DNA from: Palsa-504 sp963834685
GTDB lineage: Bacteria; Actinomycetota; Actinomycetes; Streptosporangiales; Streptosporangiaceae
DNA: 64,000 nt
Direction: 5' to 3'
NCBI GenBank assembly: GCA_963834685.1
Contig: CAWICW010000014.1
Location: forward strand, 124,001 to 188,000
Shown: positions 46,785-55,311 of the stretch, piece after piece
Position numbering within the stretch: position 1 is the first letter of the stretch
Layout of the letters: each line of letters opens with the position of its first letter
Notes under the pieces: model-generated
What the model was told of the DNA's origin: nothing
Databases searched by the model: none
Seen by the model: the letters and a program-made list of their open reading frames with translations, nothing else
Position numbers and translations under genes: made by a program

Positions 46785-48997
46785 CCGTATCCGTCCAGGG
46801 TGGCTCAGCCAGCCCCGCCGGCTCAGCCACCCCCGCCGGCGCCTCCAGCCCCGCCGGCTCAGCCAGCAGGGCGGTGACCGCCATGCTGGAGGCGCGCAGC
46901 GTCGCCCTGGTCGGCGCCAGCGCCCGCCCCGGCAGCCTCGGCGCGCGGATGATCGCGGAGCTGGCCCGCAGCCCGTCCCGGCCGCGCACCTACCTGGTCA
47001 ACCCCCGCTACACCGATATCGGCGGCGTGCCCTGCCTGCCGAGCCTGGCCGAGGTGCCCGAACCCGTGGATCTGGTCCTGCTCGCGGTGCCCGACACCGC
47101 GCTGGAGGATCAGCTGGTCCTGGCCGCGCGCACGCAGGTCCGTTCGGCCGTCATCTTCGGAAACGCCTTCGATACTGACGGCACGACCGGGCTGCGGGGC
47201 CGGCTGGCCGCGAGCGCCACGGACGCGGGCATGGCCGTGTGCGGGGCGGCGTGCATGGGGTTCGTGAACGTGGCCCGCGGCCTGCGCGCGGTGGGGTACA
47301 TCGAGCCCGACCCGGTGCCGGCCGGTCCGGTCGCCCTGATCACGCACTCCGGGTCGGTGTTCTCCACGCTGCTGCGCGCGCGCCGCGGGTTCGGCTTCAG
47401 CCTGGCCGTCTCGTCCGGGCTGGAGCTCGTCACTACTGCCGCGGCCTACGCCCGGTACGCGCTGGGGCTGGCCGAGACCCGCGTCCTGGCCCTGGTCCTG
47501 GAGGCGATCAGGGACGCCGCCGGGCTGCGCGCGGCGCTCGAGGCCGCCCTGGCCGCCGATGTGCCGGTCCTCCTGCTCAGCGCGGGCCTGTCGCGGGACG
47601 GCCAGGCCCTGGTCTCGGCGCACTCGGGCGCGCTGGCCGCGGCCGACGGCGCATGGGAGGCGCTGGCCGGCGCGTACGGCGTGCACCGGGTACGTGACCT
47701 GGCCGAGCTGGCCGACACCCTAGAGCTGTTCGCGGCCGGCCGCCGGTGCGCCCGCGACAACCAAGGCATCGCGACGGTCCACGACTCCGGCCTGGAACGC
47801 GCGCACGTCGCGGACCTGGCCGCCGAGCTCGGCGTGCCGTTCGCCCCGATCGCCCCGGCCACCGCCGGCCGGCTGGCCGCGGCGCTCGATCCCGGCCTGC
47901 GCCCCGGCAACCCGCTCGACGTGTGGGGCACCGGCCGGGACACCGAACCGCTGTTCGCCGAGTGCCTGGCCGCGCTGGCCGCCGACCCGCAGGTGGCGGC
48001 GGTCGCGCTGGCCGTCGACCTGGTCCCGGAGTTCGACGGCGACGAGGCCTACCCCCGGGCCCTCCTCGCGACGGCCGCGCACACGGCCAAGCCGGTCGCC
48101 GTGCTGGCCGGCCTGCCCGCGTCGGTCGACCCGGTGGCCGCCGCCCGGCTGCGCGCCGCGGGCGTGCCGGTGCTCGAGGGCACCCGCAGCGGCCTGCTCG
48201 CGCTGCGCCACCTGCTGGACCACGCGGACCGCCCCGAGCCGCCGCCGCCCGCCAGGCCCGGACCCCGGCGCCAGCGCTGGGCGCCCCTGCTCTCCGCGGG
48301 CCCGCCCGGCAGCGCCGTCCTGTTCGACCTGCTGCGTGACTACGGCATCCCGGCCGTCCGCGTCCGGGAGGCCGGAACCCGCGCCGGCGCCCTGGCCGCC
48401 GCGGCCGAGATCGGCTATCCGGTCGTGCTCAAGACCGACGAGCCGGGGATCGCGCACAAATCCGACGTCGGGGGAGTGCGGCTCGGCCTGGCCGGTCCCG
48501 GTGCGGCGGGCGCCGCCTACGACGACCTGGCCGCCCGCCTCGGCCCGCGCGTCCTGGTGTGCCAGACGGCCGCGCCCGGCACCGAGCTGGCCCTGGGCCT
48601 GGTCCGCGACGCCGCCCTCGGCCCGCTCCTGGTCATCAGCGCCGGGGGCGTCTTGATCGAGATTTTTTCCGAACGGAACGTGGTGCTCCCTCCGGTCACC
48701 CGCTCAAGCGCGCGCGCGGTGCTGGCCCGGCTCCGGCTGGCCGCCGTACTGACCGGGGCCCGCGGTCAGCGGCCCGCCGACCTCGAGGCGATCGCCGAGG
48801 CCGTCACCGGCCTGTCCCATCTCGCGGCTGACCTGGGCGATCTCCTGGACGCGCTGGACATCAACCCGCTCATCTGCGGCCCGTCCGGCGCCGTGGCCGC
48901 CGACGTCCTGGCCGTCCGCCGCGTCTGGTTAGCACTGCGTCCGAGCCGCCGCTACGATCGTCACCCAGCAGAGGCGGGTCCCGGAAGGATGATCTCA
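46781..48997 (+). CDS. Acyl-CoA synthetase (NDP-forming type), CoA-binding plus ATP-grasp
   Basis: Cytoplasmic enzyme that forms an acyl-CoA from an acid, or ATP from an acyl-CoA. After a low-complexity Ala/Ser/Pro/Gly leader (residues 5-34), the CoA-binding Rossmann domain starts at ARSVALVGASARPGSLG. Then comes the ligase domain (GPVALITHSGSVFSTLLRAR) and a C-terminal ATP-grasp (IGYPVVLKTDEPGIAHKSD, LVISAGGVLIEIF, LDALDINPLI). GTG 46781 overlaps the FAD oxidoreductase stop; ATG 46883 is an alternative start just before the domain. The conserved end is near 48940, but no stop follows: the frame runs directly into the lipoprotein gene. The end given here is where that gene starts. Confidence 0.8.
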
Positions 48998-49891
48998 ATG
49001 GGGCATGGGTGGCATCTGGGGCGGACCGTGGTGTTCGCTGCCCTGATCGGCCTGGCGGCGGGGTGCAGCAGCAGTTCCTCGTCCTCGAGCAGCGGCACGA
49101 GCCCGGCGACGGCGTCCCCGTCCGGCAGGCCCTCCGCTCCCGCGGCCACCACAGTGCCGCCGTTCGCGCCCATCGCCGAGCCGTTCGACCCGGGCCACCC
49201 GGCCCAGGCCCGGACGGCCCCGGCCGACTGCGGCAGCCAGCCGAGCACGCTGGCCATCGAGCAGTGCTACGAGAACAAGACCGAGACCACCGACGCCCAG
49301 ATCGACACCGTCCAGCAAGGCCTCTACAACAGCGCGTCTTCCTCAGCCAAGTCGGCCATCCTGGCTCAGGACAGCGCGTGGCTGGCCGCGCGCGGGCCGG
49401 TGTGCCAGGCGGCCTTCAACACCGGCGGGAGCCCCAGCACCATCGACGGGATCAGCATCGCGGCCTGCCTGCTGGACGAGAGCACCGCCCGCCTGGACGC
49501 GGTCAGGAACATCGTTCCACCTGAGGCCAAGCTCAAGTCCACCGACAGCACGGACCCGAACGACCTGTCCTGGTACACCACGCCCGAAGGCTCCCGCATC
49601 GCCGAGATCGACACCCAGGGCGACCAGACCGGAGGGGCGGTCATCAGCTGGGTCATCGTGGGCGGCGCCGAGGGGTTCGTGATCAACCCCAAGCAGTTCT
49701 TCTTCCAGGACGGGTCGTTCACCGACCCCGGCATCATCCAGGGAACCGACCCGACCTACCACAAGGTCCCGACCGGCGTGATGTACCAGTTCGGCATCGA
49801 CTACTCCAAGCTGTCCAGCGACCCGAACGCCACCAAGGGCAGCGGCGGGTACGTCTACGTGCCCGGCACTCCGGTCGCCATCTGGCAGTGA
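48998..49891 (+). CDS. Secreted lipoprotein with LprI/DUF1311-like domain
   Basis: A 297-residue lipoprotein. The signal peptide and lipobox IGLAAGC are followed by a run of nine Ser, then a Thr/Pro-rich linker. Residues about 75-170 have the Cys spacing and QDSAWLAARGPVC segment of the LprI/DUF1311 family, whose mycobacterial member inhibits lysozyme. The C-terminal half is unfamiliar, rich in Asp, Gly and Tyr. ATG 48998 has GGAAGG nine bases upstream. The reading frame is the same as that of the synthetase upstream, without a stop between. Its 3' end abuts the GMC gene tail on the other strand. Confidence 0.7.
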   Translation: MGHGWHLGRTVVFAALIGLAAGCSSSSSSSSSGTSPATASPSGRPSAPAATTVPPFAPIAEPFDPGHPAQARTAPADCGSQPSTLAIEQCYENKTETTDAQIDTVQQGLYNSASSSAKSAILAQDSAWLAARGPVCQAAFNTGGSPSTIDGISIAACLLDESTARLDAVRNIVPPEAKLKSTDSTDPNDLSWYTTPEGSRIAEIDTQGDQTGGAVISWVIVGGAEGFVINPKQFFFQDGSFTDPGIIQGTDPTYHKVPTGVMYQFGIDYSKLSSDPNATKGSGGYVYVPGTPVAIWQ

Positions 49892-51408
49892 CTAAGGACG
49901 CTGCTCGAGCAGCCTGCGCGCGTTGCGCATGGCCAGCGCGACGACCGTCTCCATCGGGTTGATGCCGAGCGGTCCGGGGAACAAACTGGCGTCGGTGACG
50001 AACAGCCCGGGCACGCCGTGGACCGCGCCGAAGCTGTCGGTGACGCCGCGCCGCGGGTCCTCGCTCATCCGCGCGGTGCCCATCAGGTGGATCGAGTACA
50101 CCTGCATCGAGGCCTTGGGCACCGGGCGGGCCAGCAGGTTCCGCAGCTCGCCGGGGCTGCGGACCTCGGGCGCGCCGTCGAAGGGGAGCAGCATCCGGCG
50201 TGCTCCCGCCGCGAACAGCGCCGCCGCGGTCAGCTCGACCCCGCGGACCAGGCGGCCCGCGTCGGCGTCGGTAAGCCGGTAGAAGACCTGCGTCCCCAGG
50301 CCGGGGACCGTGCGCACCCGCCCGGTCCCGGTGTCCTCCACCAGCGGCCCCGCGGTCACGATGCGGTTGTAGTCCGCCATCAGCTCCCCGAGCTCCCGGC
50401 CGTAGGCCGGCACGATCCCGGCCAGCATGGGCGGCGGCAGGTTCTGCGCGGTGAGCACGAGTCCCTCGGCCATGAACTCGCGGACCTGGAAGGCCTGGTG
50501 CACGCCGTGCCAACCGGTGACGTCGGAGTCGAAGAACGCGACCACCGTGGTGTTCGGGTGCAGGGACAGGTTTCGGCCCAGCTGCCCGCAGGCCGGCCGC
50601 ACTCCGGACCGGGCCAGCAGCGCGGGGGTCTGGATCGCCCCGGCCGCCGCGATCACCGCGGCGGCCCGGACGGTCAGCCTCGGGCCCTGGCGCCCGCCGG
50701 GCCGGACGAAATGCCCGGTCAGCCCGGTGACTGTCCGCCCGGTTCGGGTCACCCGGTCCACCCGGCAGTCGGCGTACAGCCGGGCGCCCAGCGCCAGCGC
50801 ACGCGGCACGCTGGTCACCAGCATCGAGCGCTTGGCGCCGGTCGGGCAGCCGCTGGTGCAGTTGTTGGTGCCCGCGCAGTGCAGCTGGCCGCGCCGGTTC
50901 GCGGCGACGGCCCAGCCCTGGGCCAGGGCGCCGGCCCGCATCAGCTCCGAATCCCGGCCGATCGTCTCCGGGTCCTGCAGCCCGACCGAGTGCCGCGCCT
51001 CGGCCTTGGCGAACCAGGGCTCCATGTCCCGCTCGCCGAGGGCCAGCACCCCCGCCGCCGACCAGCGTTCCAGCACCCGCGCCGGGGTCCGCCAGGACAT
51101 TCCCCCGTTGACCACCGTGGACCCGCCGACGCACCGGCCCTCGGCGAACAGCACCGACGGCCGGCCCACCGCCATCCCGCCGCCCCCGTCCCGGTACAGG
51201 GTGCGCAGCGCTCGCATGCTGTCCGCGGTGAACGACTCGGTCGGGTGGTAGCCGCCCTCCTCGATCACCACCACGTCCACGCCCGCCTCGGCCAGCTCGG
51301 CCGCCATCGTCGCCCCGCCGGCCCGGACCCCACGATCACCACGTCGCAGTCCAAGCTCAGGTCACCGGTGACGTCGCCTCCCGTGGTGACCCCCTCCGGA
51401 ACCCTCAC
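49892..51408 (-). pseudogene. GMC family oxidoreductase, frameshifted near the N terminus
   Basis: FAD-dependent glucose-methanol-choline type oxidoreductase. The main frame (from 51307) begins MAAELAEAGVDVVVIEEGG, followed by GRCVGGSTVVNGGM, a Cys cluster HCAGTNNCTSGC and the C-terminal HLMGTARM and NPMETVVAL with the catalytic His. The preceding strand and glycine loop lie in another frame: GTG 51408 after GGGAGG reads to DVVIVGSGPAG and is out of phase by one base near 51314-51326, in a run of G and C. One added G restores GSGAGGATMAAEL. A recent mutation or a sequencing error is possible. It follows a small partner gene. Confidence 0.8.
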
Positions 51409-51433
51409 GCCCACCTCCCCCAAGGACGGCTTT

Positions 51434-51486
51434 CATGATCATGGCCAGTATTGGCCAAATAGAGTCCATTTCTGGCCATGATCATG
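51434..51486. repeat. 53-bp palindromic element, copy 2
   Basis: CATGATCATGGCCAG (51434-51448) and CTGGCCATGATCATG (51472-51486) are perfect 15-bp arms. The element overlaps the stop codon of the small partner gene (minus strand). The same length and ends as the copy at 43101-43153, with a different interior. Confidence 0.78.
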
Positions 51487-51886
51487 GTTCCTGCTTTGCG
51501 GTGACCGCCGCCTCGGCCGCGGCGATCTCCGGGCCGTAGGACTCCAGGCGCCGGCGGGACACGGCCGCGATGTACGGGGCCGGGTCATAGCCGATCTCGC
51601 GCTGCACCGGGGGCAGCTCGTAGTAGCACATCACGACCAGGCCCCGCAGGCGCTGGACCAGCTGCGCCGCGACGCCGCCGCGGGCCAGCAGCGCCCGGAT
51701 GTACGCCTCGGCGACCTGGTCGTCCAGCCGGGTGAACCGCCGTCCGCGGGCCCGCGGGTACAGCCGCGCTCCGTGGTCGAGGACGACGACCGCGGCGGTC
51801 AGGGCCTTCCTGGCTGCCGGGGCCAGCGCGGCCAGCATGAGCTCGAACTCGGCCAGGACCCGGTCCGTGCGGTGGTGCGCCCGCAT
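51482..51886 (-). CDS. Small partner of GMC oxidoreductase (gluconate dehydrogenase subunit 3-like)
   Basis: About 134 residues (AEFELMLAALAPAARKALTA, EAYIRALLARG, VMCYYELPPVQREIGYDP) resembling the small proteins that precede GMC oxidoreductases in actinobacteria and recall subunit 3 of gluconate 2-dehydrogenase. No signal peptide is clear in the short form. The start is uncertain: ATG 51886 or GTG 51904; the open frame extends to 52603, but that part is antisense-like overlap of the MerR gene. It probably escorts or couples the GMC enzyme to the membrane electron chain. Confidence 0.65.
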   Translation of the reverse strand: MRAHHRTDRVLAEFELMLAALAPAARKALTAAVVVLDHGARLYPRARGRRFTRLDDQVAEAYIRALLARGGVAAQLVQRLRGLVVMCYYELPPVQREIGYDPAPYIAAVSRRRLESYGPEIAAAEAAVTAKQEP

Positions 51887-51953
51887 CCCGGGCGGGCAGA
51901 CCACCTCGGCGAAGCGGCACGTGACCCGGCGTACCCGGGCGCTCAGCGGCGGG

Positions 51954-52778
51954 TCAGGCCGGGCCGTCGGCGCGGAAGATGGGCCAGCCAATCTCGGTCC
52001 TCCATTCCGCCTCGTCCGCCGTGTCCCCGGCGCCGCGCAGATAGTACTCGCGAAGCGGCCCGTCGATGCTGATCTCGTGCGTGGTGGCGTACGAGCCGAG
52101 CTTGGCGTAGCTGAGGTCCGCGTCGGCGAGCGAGCCGTGGTGGCTGATGATAGCGAGTTCGGCCGCCGGGACCACCAGCGGCGCCACCCGCCCGATCGGC
52201 CGGACGTGCCCCTGGACCGGGATGAACACCGTGGCCTGGCCGCGGTCGTGCTGGAACAATTCGCTGGCGTACACCCCGCCCGTGGGCCCGGCGGCGTGCA
52301 GGCCCTGGGCGCGGACGGTGGCGCGCAGTTCGCCGAGGGCGCCCTGCCACCAGGCCAGCACGTCGGCGCTATCGACCATCGCCGCGATGGCGGCCGCCGC
52401 CGTGGCGGGCACGCTGCGGTGCTCGATCGCCGGCGCCCCGTCCGGCGGTTGCAGCAGGTTGCGCAGCGACTCGACCGCGGCCCGGGTCTGGGCCAGCTCG
52501 GCTTCCAGTCGGCCCAGGTGCGCGGCGATGAGGGCGTTGCGGGCGGGCGCGTCCCGTGCGGCCAGCACCGCCTTGACGTCGGCAACCGGCATCTCCAGGT
52601 CACGCAGGCGGCGGATGACCTGCGCGGTCGGGATCTGCCCGGCCGAGTAGTACCGGTACCCGGTGTCCGGGTTCACCGTGGCCGGCTCGAGCAGCCCCAC
52701 CTGGTGGTAGTGGCGCAGCGTCTTGACGCTGAGGTGAGTCGCGCGGGAGAAGTCGCCCACGGTGAGCCCTGCTGCCAT
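51954..52778 (-). CDS. MerR family regulator with effector-binding domain
   Basis: A 274-residue activator. The N-terminal MerR winged helix is TVGDFSRATHLSVKTLRHYH, followed by VGLLEPATVNPDTGYRYYS, a dimerisation helix at about 75-110, and a GyrI-like effector-binding domain in the C-terminal 150 residues (similar to BmrR/multidrug sensors). The promoter has a 19-bp spacer with a dyad, the typical MerR target, and its -10 ends seven bases before ATG 52778, so the message is probably leaderless. Similar promoters precede the kinase-like and SnoaL-like genes. Effectors of this class are often lipophilic cations. Confidence 0.9.
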   Translation of the reverse strand: MAAGLTVGDFSRATHLSVKTLRHYHQVGLLEPATVNPDTGYRYYSAGQIPTAQVIRRLRDLEMPVADVKAVLAARDAPARNALIAAHLGRLEAELAQTRAAVESLRNLLQPPDGAPAIEHRSVPATAAAAIAAMVDSADVLAWWQGALGELRATVRAQGLHAAGPTGGVYASELFQHDRGQATVFIPVQGHVRPIGRVAPLVVPAAELAIISHHGSLADADLSYAKLGSYATTHEISIDGPLREYYLRGAGDTADEAEWRTEIGWPIFRADGPA

Positions 52779-52784
52779 CAGGCC

Positions 52785-52815
52785 ATTGTCGACCCTCCCG
52801 TTACTGGACAGTCAA
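52785..52815 (-). promoter_or_regulatory. MerR-type promoter (19-bp spacer) of the merR gene
   Basis: On the minus strand: TTGACT (52815-52810), 19 bases, GACAAT (52790-52785). The spacer holds a dyad of GACTGTCC and GGAGGGTC. It lies across the stop codon of the kinase-like gene upstream. Confidence 0.65.
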
Positions 52816-53793
52816 TCCGCAGCTCCAGCACCGCTGCCCGGGATTCTCGGGGTCGCGGAAGACCGATGCGCGGCACGAGCAGGTCCAGACGCGGTCCTCC
52901 AGCCGCGCCAGGGCCGAGAGCCACTGCTCCTCGGTGACACGGCCCGATGAAGGGTCCGACAGCCCGACGGTGAAGGCCTGCTCGAACAGCGCGCGGACGA
53001 AGCGCGGATAGATCGGCCACCAGACCAGGACCTGGTCGCCCGGGACCGGCCGGTTGGAGTCGTCCTTGGGGTCGAACACGAAGATCGGCTCCAGCCCGAA
53101 CGCCCGCAGCGCCACCTCGCTCTCGTCTCCGGCATCCGGATCGGTGCTCTTCCCGTCCAGCGGATGTCCGTGCATGAACAGGAAGAACAGGAGCACGGCC
53201 ATACAGTGGCGATCGCTCCGCCACGAGACAGGCGCCTCGCCGCGGATCACTTCGGGAGCCATGAACGGTGAGGTCGAACCGAAGTACCGCTCGCTGTGAT
53301 CAGGAGCGATGGCGTCGATGTCGACGAGCGCGATCTTTCCCTGATCCGCGTCCACCAGGATCGTCCCCAGGCCGACGTCGCGATAGCACATCGCCGCTTC
53401 GTGCAGGCGCTCGAACGCGCTGACCAGCTGCCTGCCGATCGAGATCAGAACCGGGAACGACGGGCTCTCGGCACGGGAGAGCAGATGGCCGAGTGACTCC
53501 AGGCCCGGCTCCGGGAGCGGCATGACCAGACCGAATCCCGGCATCTCCTCGCTCATCACCGTGTCGATCGGCCACGTGAACGCCGGGTGCGGAGAGCCGA
53601 TGTCGACCAGCCAGGTCAGCAACTTGGCCAGTGACCGGGTGCCCGGCAGGTCTGGGTACCAGCTGACCGCGAGCGGAGCGTCGCCCGCCGCGGCCCGGTA
53701 AACGGTGAATATGTCTCCCTCGCTGACCCGCTCGCCGACCGACACCGGTGTGCCAGCCCGCACCATCCGCAGCGTCCTGCCCTGCAGTGACAT
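52801..53793 (-). CDS. Degenerate serine/threonine kinase-like protein with C-terminal zinc ribbon
   Basis: A 330-residue protein with a Hanks-kinase fold. The glycine loop is eroded (VSEGDIFTVYRA), the VAIK Lys is missing (LAVSWYPD), the HRD region reads CYRDVGLGTILVD with Asp139 kept but the metal-binding Asn replaced, DFG is DID (Asp158) and APEVIRG is normal. The last 30 residues carry two CxC/CxxC knuckles (CSCRAS, CWSCG), a zinc ribbon. It may be an inactive or atypical kinase that binds nucleotides or proteins. Similar kinases with zinc ribbons occur beside TerY/PP2C genes, which are absent here. Its -10 ends seven bases before ATG 53793. Confidence 0.75.
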   Translation of the reverse strand: MSLQGRTLRMVRAGTPVSVGERVSEGDIFTVYRAAAGDAPLAVSWYPDLPGTRSLAKLLTWLVDIGSPHPAFTWPIDTVMSEEMPGFGLVMPLPEPGLESLGHLLSRAESPSFPVLISIGRQLVSAFERLHEAAMCYRDVGLGTILVDADQGKIALVDIDAIAPDHSERYFGSTSPFMAPEVIRGEAPVSWRSDRHCMAVLLFFLFMHGHPLDGKSTDPDAGDESEVALRAFGLEPIFVFDPKDDSNRPVPGDQVLVWWPIYPRFVRALFEQAFTVGLSDPSSGRVTEEQWLSALARLEDRVWTCSCRASVFRDPENPGQRCWSCGLTVQ

Positions 53794-53799
53794 GAGCTC

Positions 53800-53830
53800 A
53801 TTCTCAACCCTCCCCTTACCGGACAGCCAT
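53800..53830 (-). promoter_or_regulatory. MerR-type promoter of the kinase-like gene
   Basis: On the minus strand: ATGGCT (53830-53825), 19 bases, GAGAAT (53805-53800). The spacer and flanks match the merR promoter closely (CTGTCC, GTAA, GGGAGGGT). Confidence 0.55.
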
Positions 53831-53845
53831 GCGCCGCGCCCGCTC

Positions 53846-53876
53846 TTGACCCTCCGGCGAAGGGAGCGCCGATGGT
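53846..53876 (+). promoter_or_regulatory. MerR-type promoter of the SnoaL-like gene
   Basis: TTGACC (53846-53851), 19 bases, GATGGT (53871-53876), with GACCCTCC and GGGAGCGCC facing each other. Divergent from the kinase promoter, 15 bases apart. Confidence 0.5.
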
Positions 53877-53915
53877 GGAGCCATCAGCAAGAAGGCAAAC
53901 CGCAAAGGAGCCGAC

Positions 53916-54311
53916 ATGACCGGGACCCCCGCCCTTGACCACACCGCTCTCGACAACACCGCCATCGACGCCGTGGTGGCCGGGCACCTCGCCGCCGTCA
54001 AGGCCTTCGACGAGGACGCCATCGTGGCCACCTTCGCCGACGACGCCCTGGTCAACGACGCGCACCGGGAGTTCTGGGGCGCCGACGCCATCCGCCGCTG
54101 GGTGGCCAGGGAAATGGTCGGCGACCGGGTGAGCATCGAGGTCACCGAGGTCATCGACCACCGTGGCCAGATCATCGTCCGCGGCCGCTACAACGGCGAC
54201 TTCGACCGGACGAACCTGCCGGACGAGCTCATCCTGACCAACTACTTCACCGTCCGCGACGGCAAGATCGTCACCCTCATCGTCATCCGGAACACCCCGG
54301 CCGGCTACTGA
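53916..54311 (+). CDS. SnoaL-like / nuclear transport factor 2 family protein
   Basis: A 131-residue protein of the NTF2-like fold: the N-terminal helix AVVAGHLAAVKAFDEDAIVA, a GADAIRRW helix and the C-terminal sheet NYFTVRDGKIVTLIVIR. Such proteins are polyketide cyclase-like enzymes, ketosteroid isomerase-like proteins or simple ligand binders, so the function is open. AAAGGAG precedes ATG 53916. Divergent from the kinase-like gene and possibly under the same MerR regulator. Followed by an 11-bp stem terminator. Confidence 0.82.
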   Translation: MTGTPALDHTALDNTAIDAVVAGHLAAVKAFDEDAIVATFADDALVNDAHREFWGADAIRRWVAREMVGDRVSIEVTEVIDHRGQIIVRGRYNGDFDRTNLPDELILTNYFTVRDGKIVTLIVIRNTPAGY

Positions 54312-54320
54312 CGGGTCCGA

Positions 54321-54359
54321 GGCCCCCTGCGTTACGCTGAACCAGGCCCGCAGGGGGCC
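54321..54359 (+). terminator. 11-bp perfect stem after the SnoaL-like gene
   Basis: GGCCCCCTGCG (54321-54331) and CGCAGGGGGCC (54349-54359), 17-base loop, nine bases after the stop codon. Confidence 0.6.
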
Positions 54360-54362
54360 CCG

Positions 54363-54662
54363 GTCCGCGGGAAGGCGGCCGAGATCCTGGCCGGGCTGGG
54401 CTTCGACGTCAACGCCAGGGGACGCACCGACGTACCGAGCGACCAGCCCTGGCAGACGGCCCTGCACAAGGCGGCCGAGGACGGGAACCTGGAGCTGGCC
54501 CGGACCCTGCTCCGGCTGGGCGCCGACCCGGACATCCGCGACCACCGGTTCGACTCGACCCCGCTCGGCTGGGCCCGCTACTTCGGCCAGCAGCCGCTCA
54601 TCGACCTGCTCGAACCGCTCACCACGCCGACCGCTCACCAACCAGAAGCCTCCGCCGGGTAA
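54363..54662 (+). pseudogene. Ankyrin repeat protein remnant
   Basis: Open frame of 99 codons without a usable start, beginning inside the terminator hairpin. It encodes ankyrin-like helices: KAAEILAGLGFDVNARGR, TALHKAAEDGNLELARTLL, then RLGADPDIRD and TPLGWARYFGQQPLIDLLE. It looks like the C-terminal part of a bacterial ankyrin-repeat protein whose front end was lost. Confidence 0.6.
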
Positions 54663-54672
54663 GTTCGCCTGC

Positions 54673-55176
54673 GTGAGCTTCGATGTCAGCGCGGACGCCT
54701 ACCTGCGGTTCATGGGCCGGTACTCCGAGCCGCTCGCGGTCCAGTTCGCCGACCTGGCCGGAGTGGCCCGCGGGCAGCGGGTGCTGGATGTCGGGTGCGG
54801 CCCGGGGGCGCTGACCGCCGAGCTGGTGCGCCGGACCGGAGCGGACGCGGTCAGCGCGGTCGAACCGTCCGCGTCGTTCGCCGCCGCGGTGCGCGAGCGG
54901 CTGCCGGGGGTGGATGTCCGGCGGTCAGCGGCCGAGCAGCTGCCGTTCCCGGACGGCGCCTTCGACACCGCGCTGGCCCAGCTGGTCGTTCACTTCATGA
55001 CCGATCCGGTGCGGGGCCTGCGGGAGATGGGCCGGGTCACCCGGACCGGCGGGATGGTCGCCGCGTGCGTGTGCGCGAGCAGTGCGCCGCCTGCTGCCCG
55101 CGGGCCCGTTCGAGATCAGCGCGACCGTATGGGCGGTGACCTACCAGGCGCCTAGCATGCCCGCGGCCTGGGCCTG
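54673..55176 (+). pseudogene. SAM-dependent methyltransferase with internal deletion and frameshift
   Basis: GTG 54673 starts a class I methyltransferase: SFDVSADAYLRFMGRYSEP, the SAM motif VLDVGCGPGALTAELVRR, LPFPDGAFDTALAQLVVHFM and EMGRVTRTGGMVAACV. Then about 100 residues are missing. The tail (VRRLLPAGPFEISATVWAVT) follows in another frame and ends at 55176. The N-terminal 115 residues are intact, but without the C-terminal substrate lid the product is probably inactive. Confidence 0.7.
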
Positions 55177-55311
55177 AGCGAGATCCGGCTCTACACCAGC
55201 GAGGCGATGACCGAGAACCTCGCCTACTACCTGCGGCGCGGGTACACCGAGACCCACCGGTCCGACCAGGACGGCTTCCACCGGGTCTTCTTCCGCAAGA
55301 CCCTCAGCTGA
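55162..55311 (+). pseudogene. GNAT acetyltransferase C-terminal fragment
   Basis: RGLGLSEIRLYTSEAMTENL and AYYLRRGYTETHR, DGFHRVFFRKTLS: the acetyl-CoA-side end of a GNAT enzyme in 49 codons, with no N-terminal part. It overlaps the end of the methyltransferase remnant and the tail of the next gene on the minus strand. Confidence 0.65.

Noticed and set aside
43101..51486. Palindromic elements as CRISPR repeats or IS ends
   Set aside because: Only two copies, 8 kb apart, no spacer array, no transposase and no target duplication visible.
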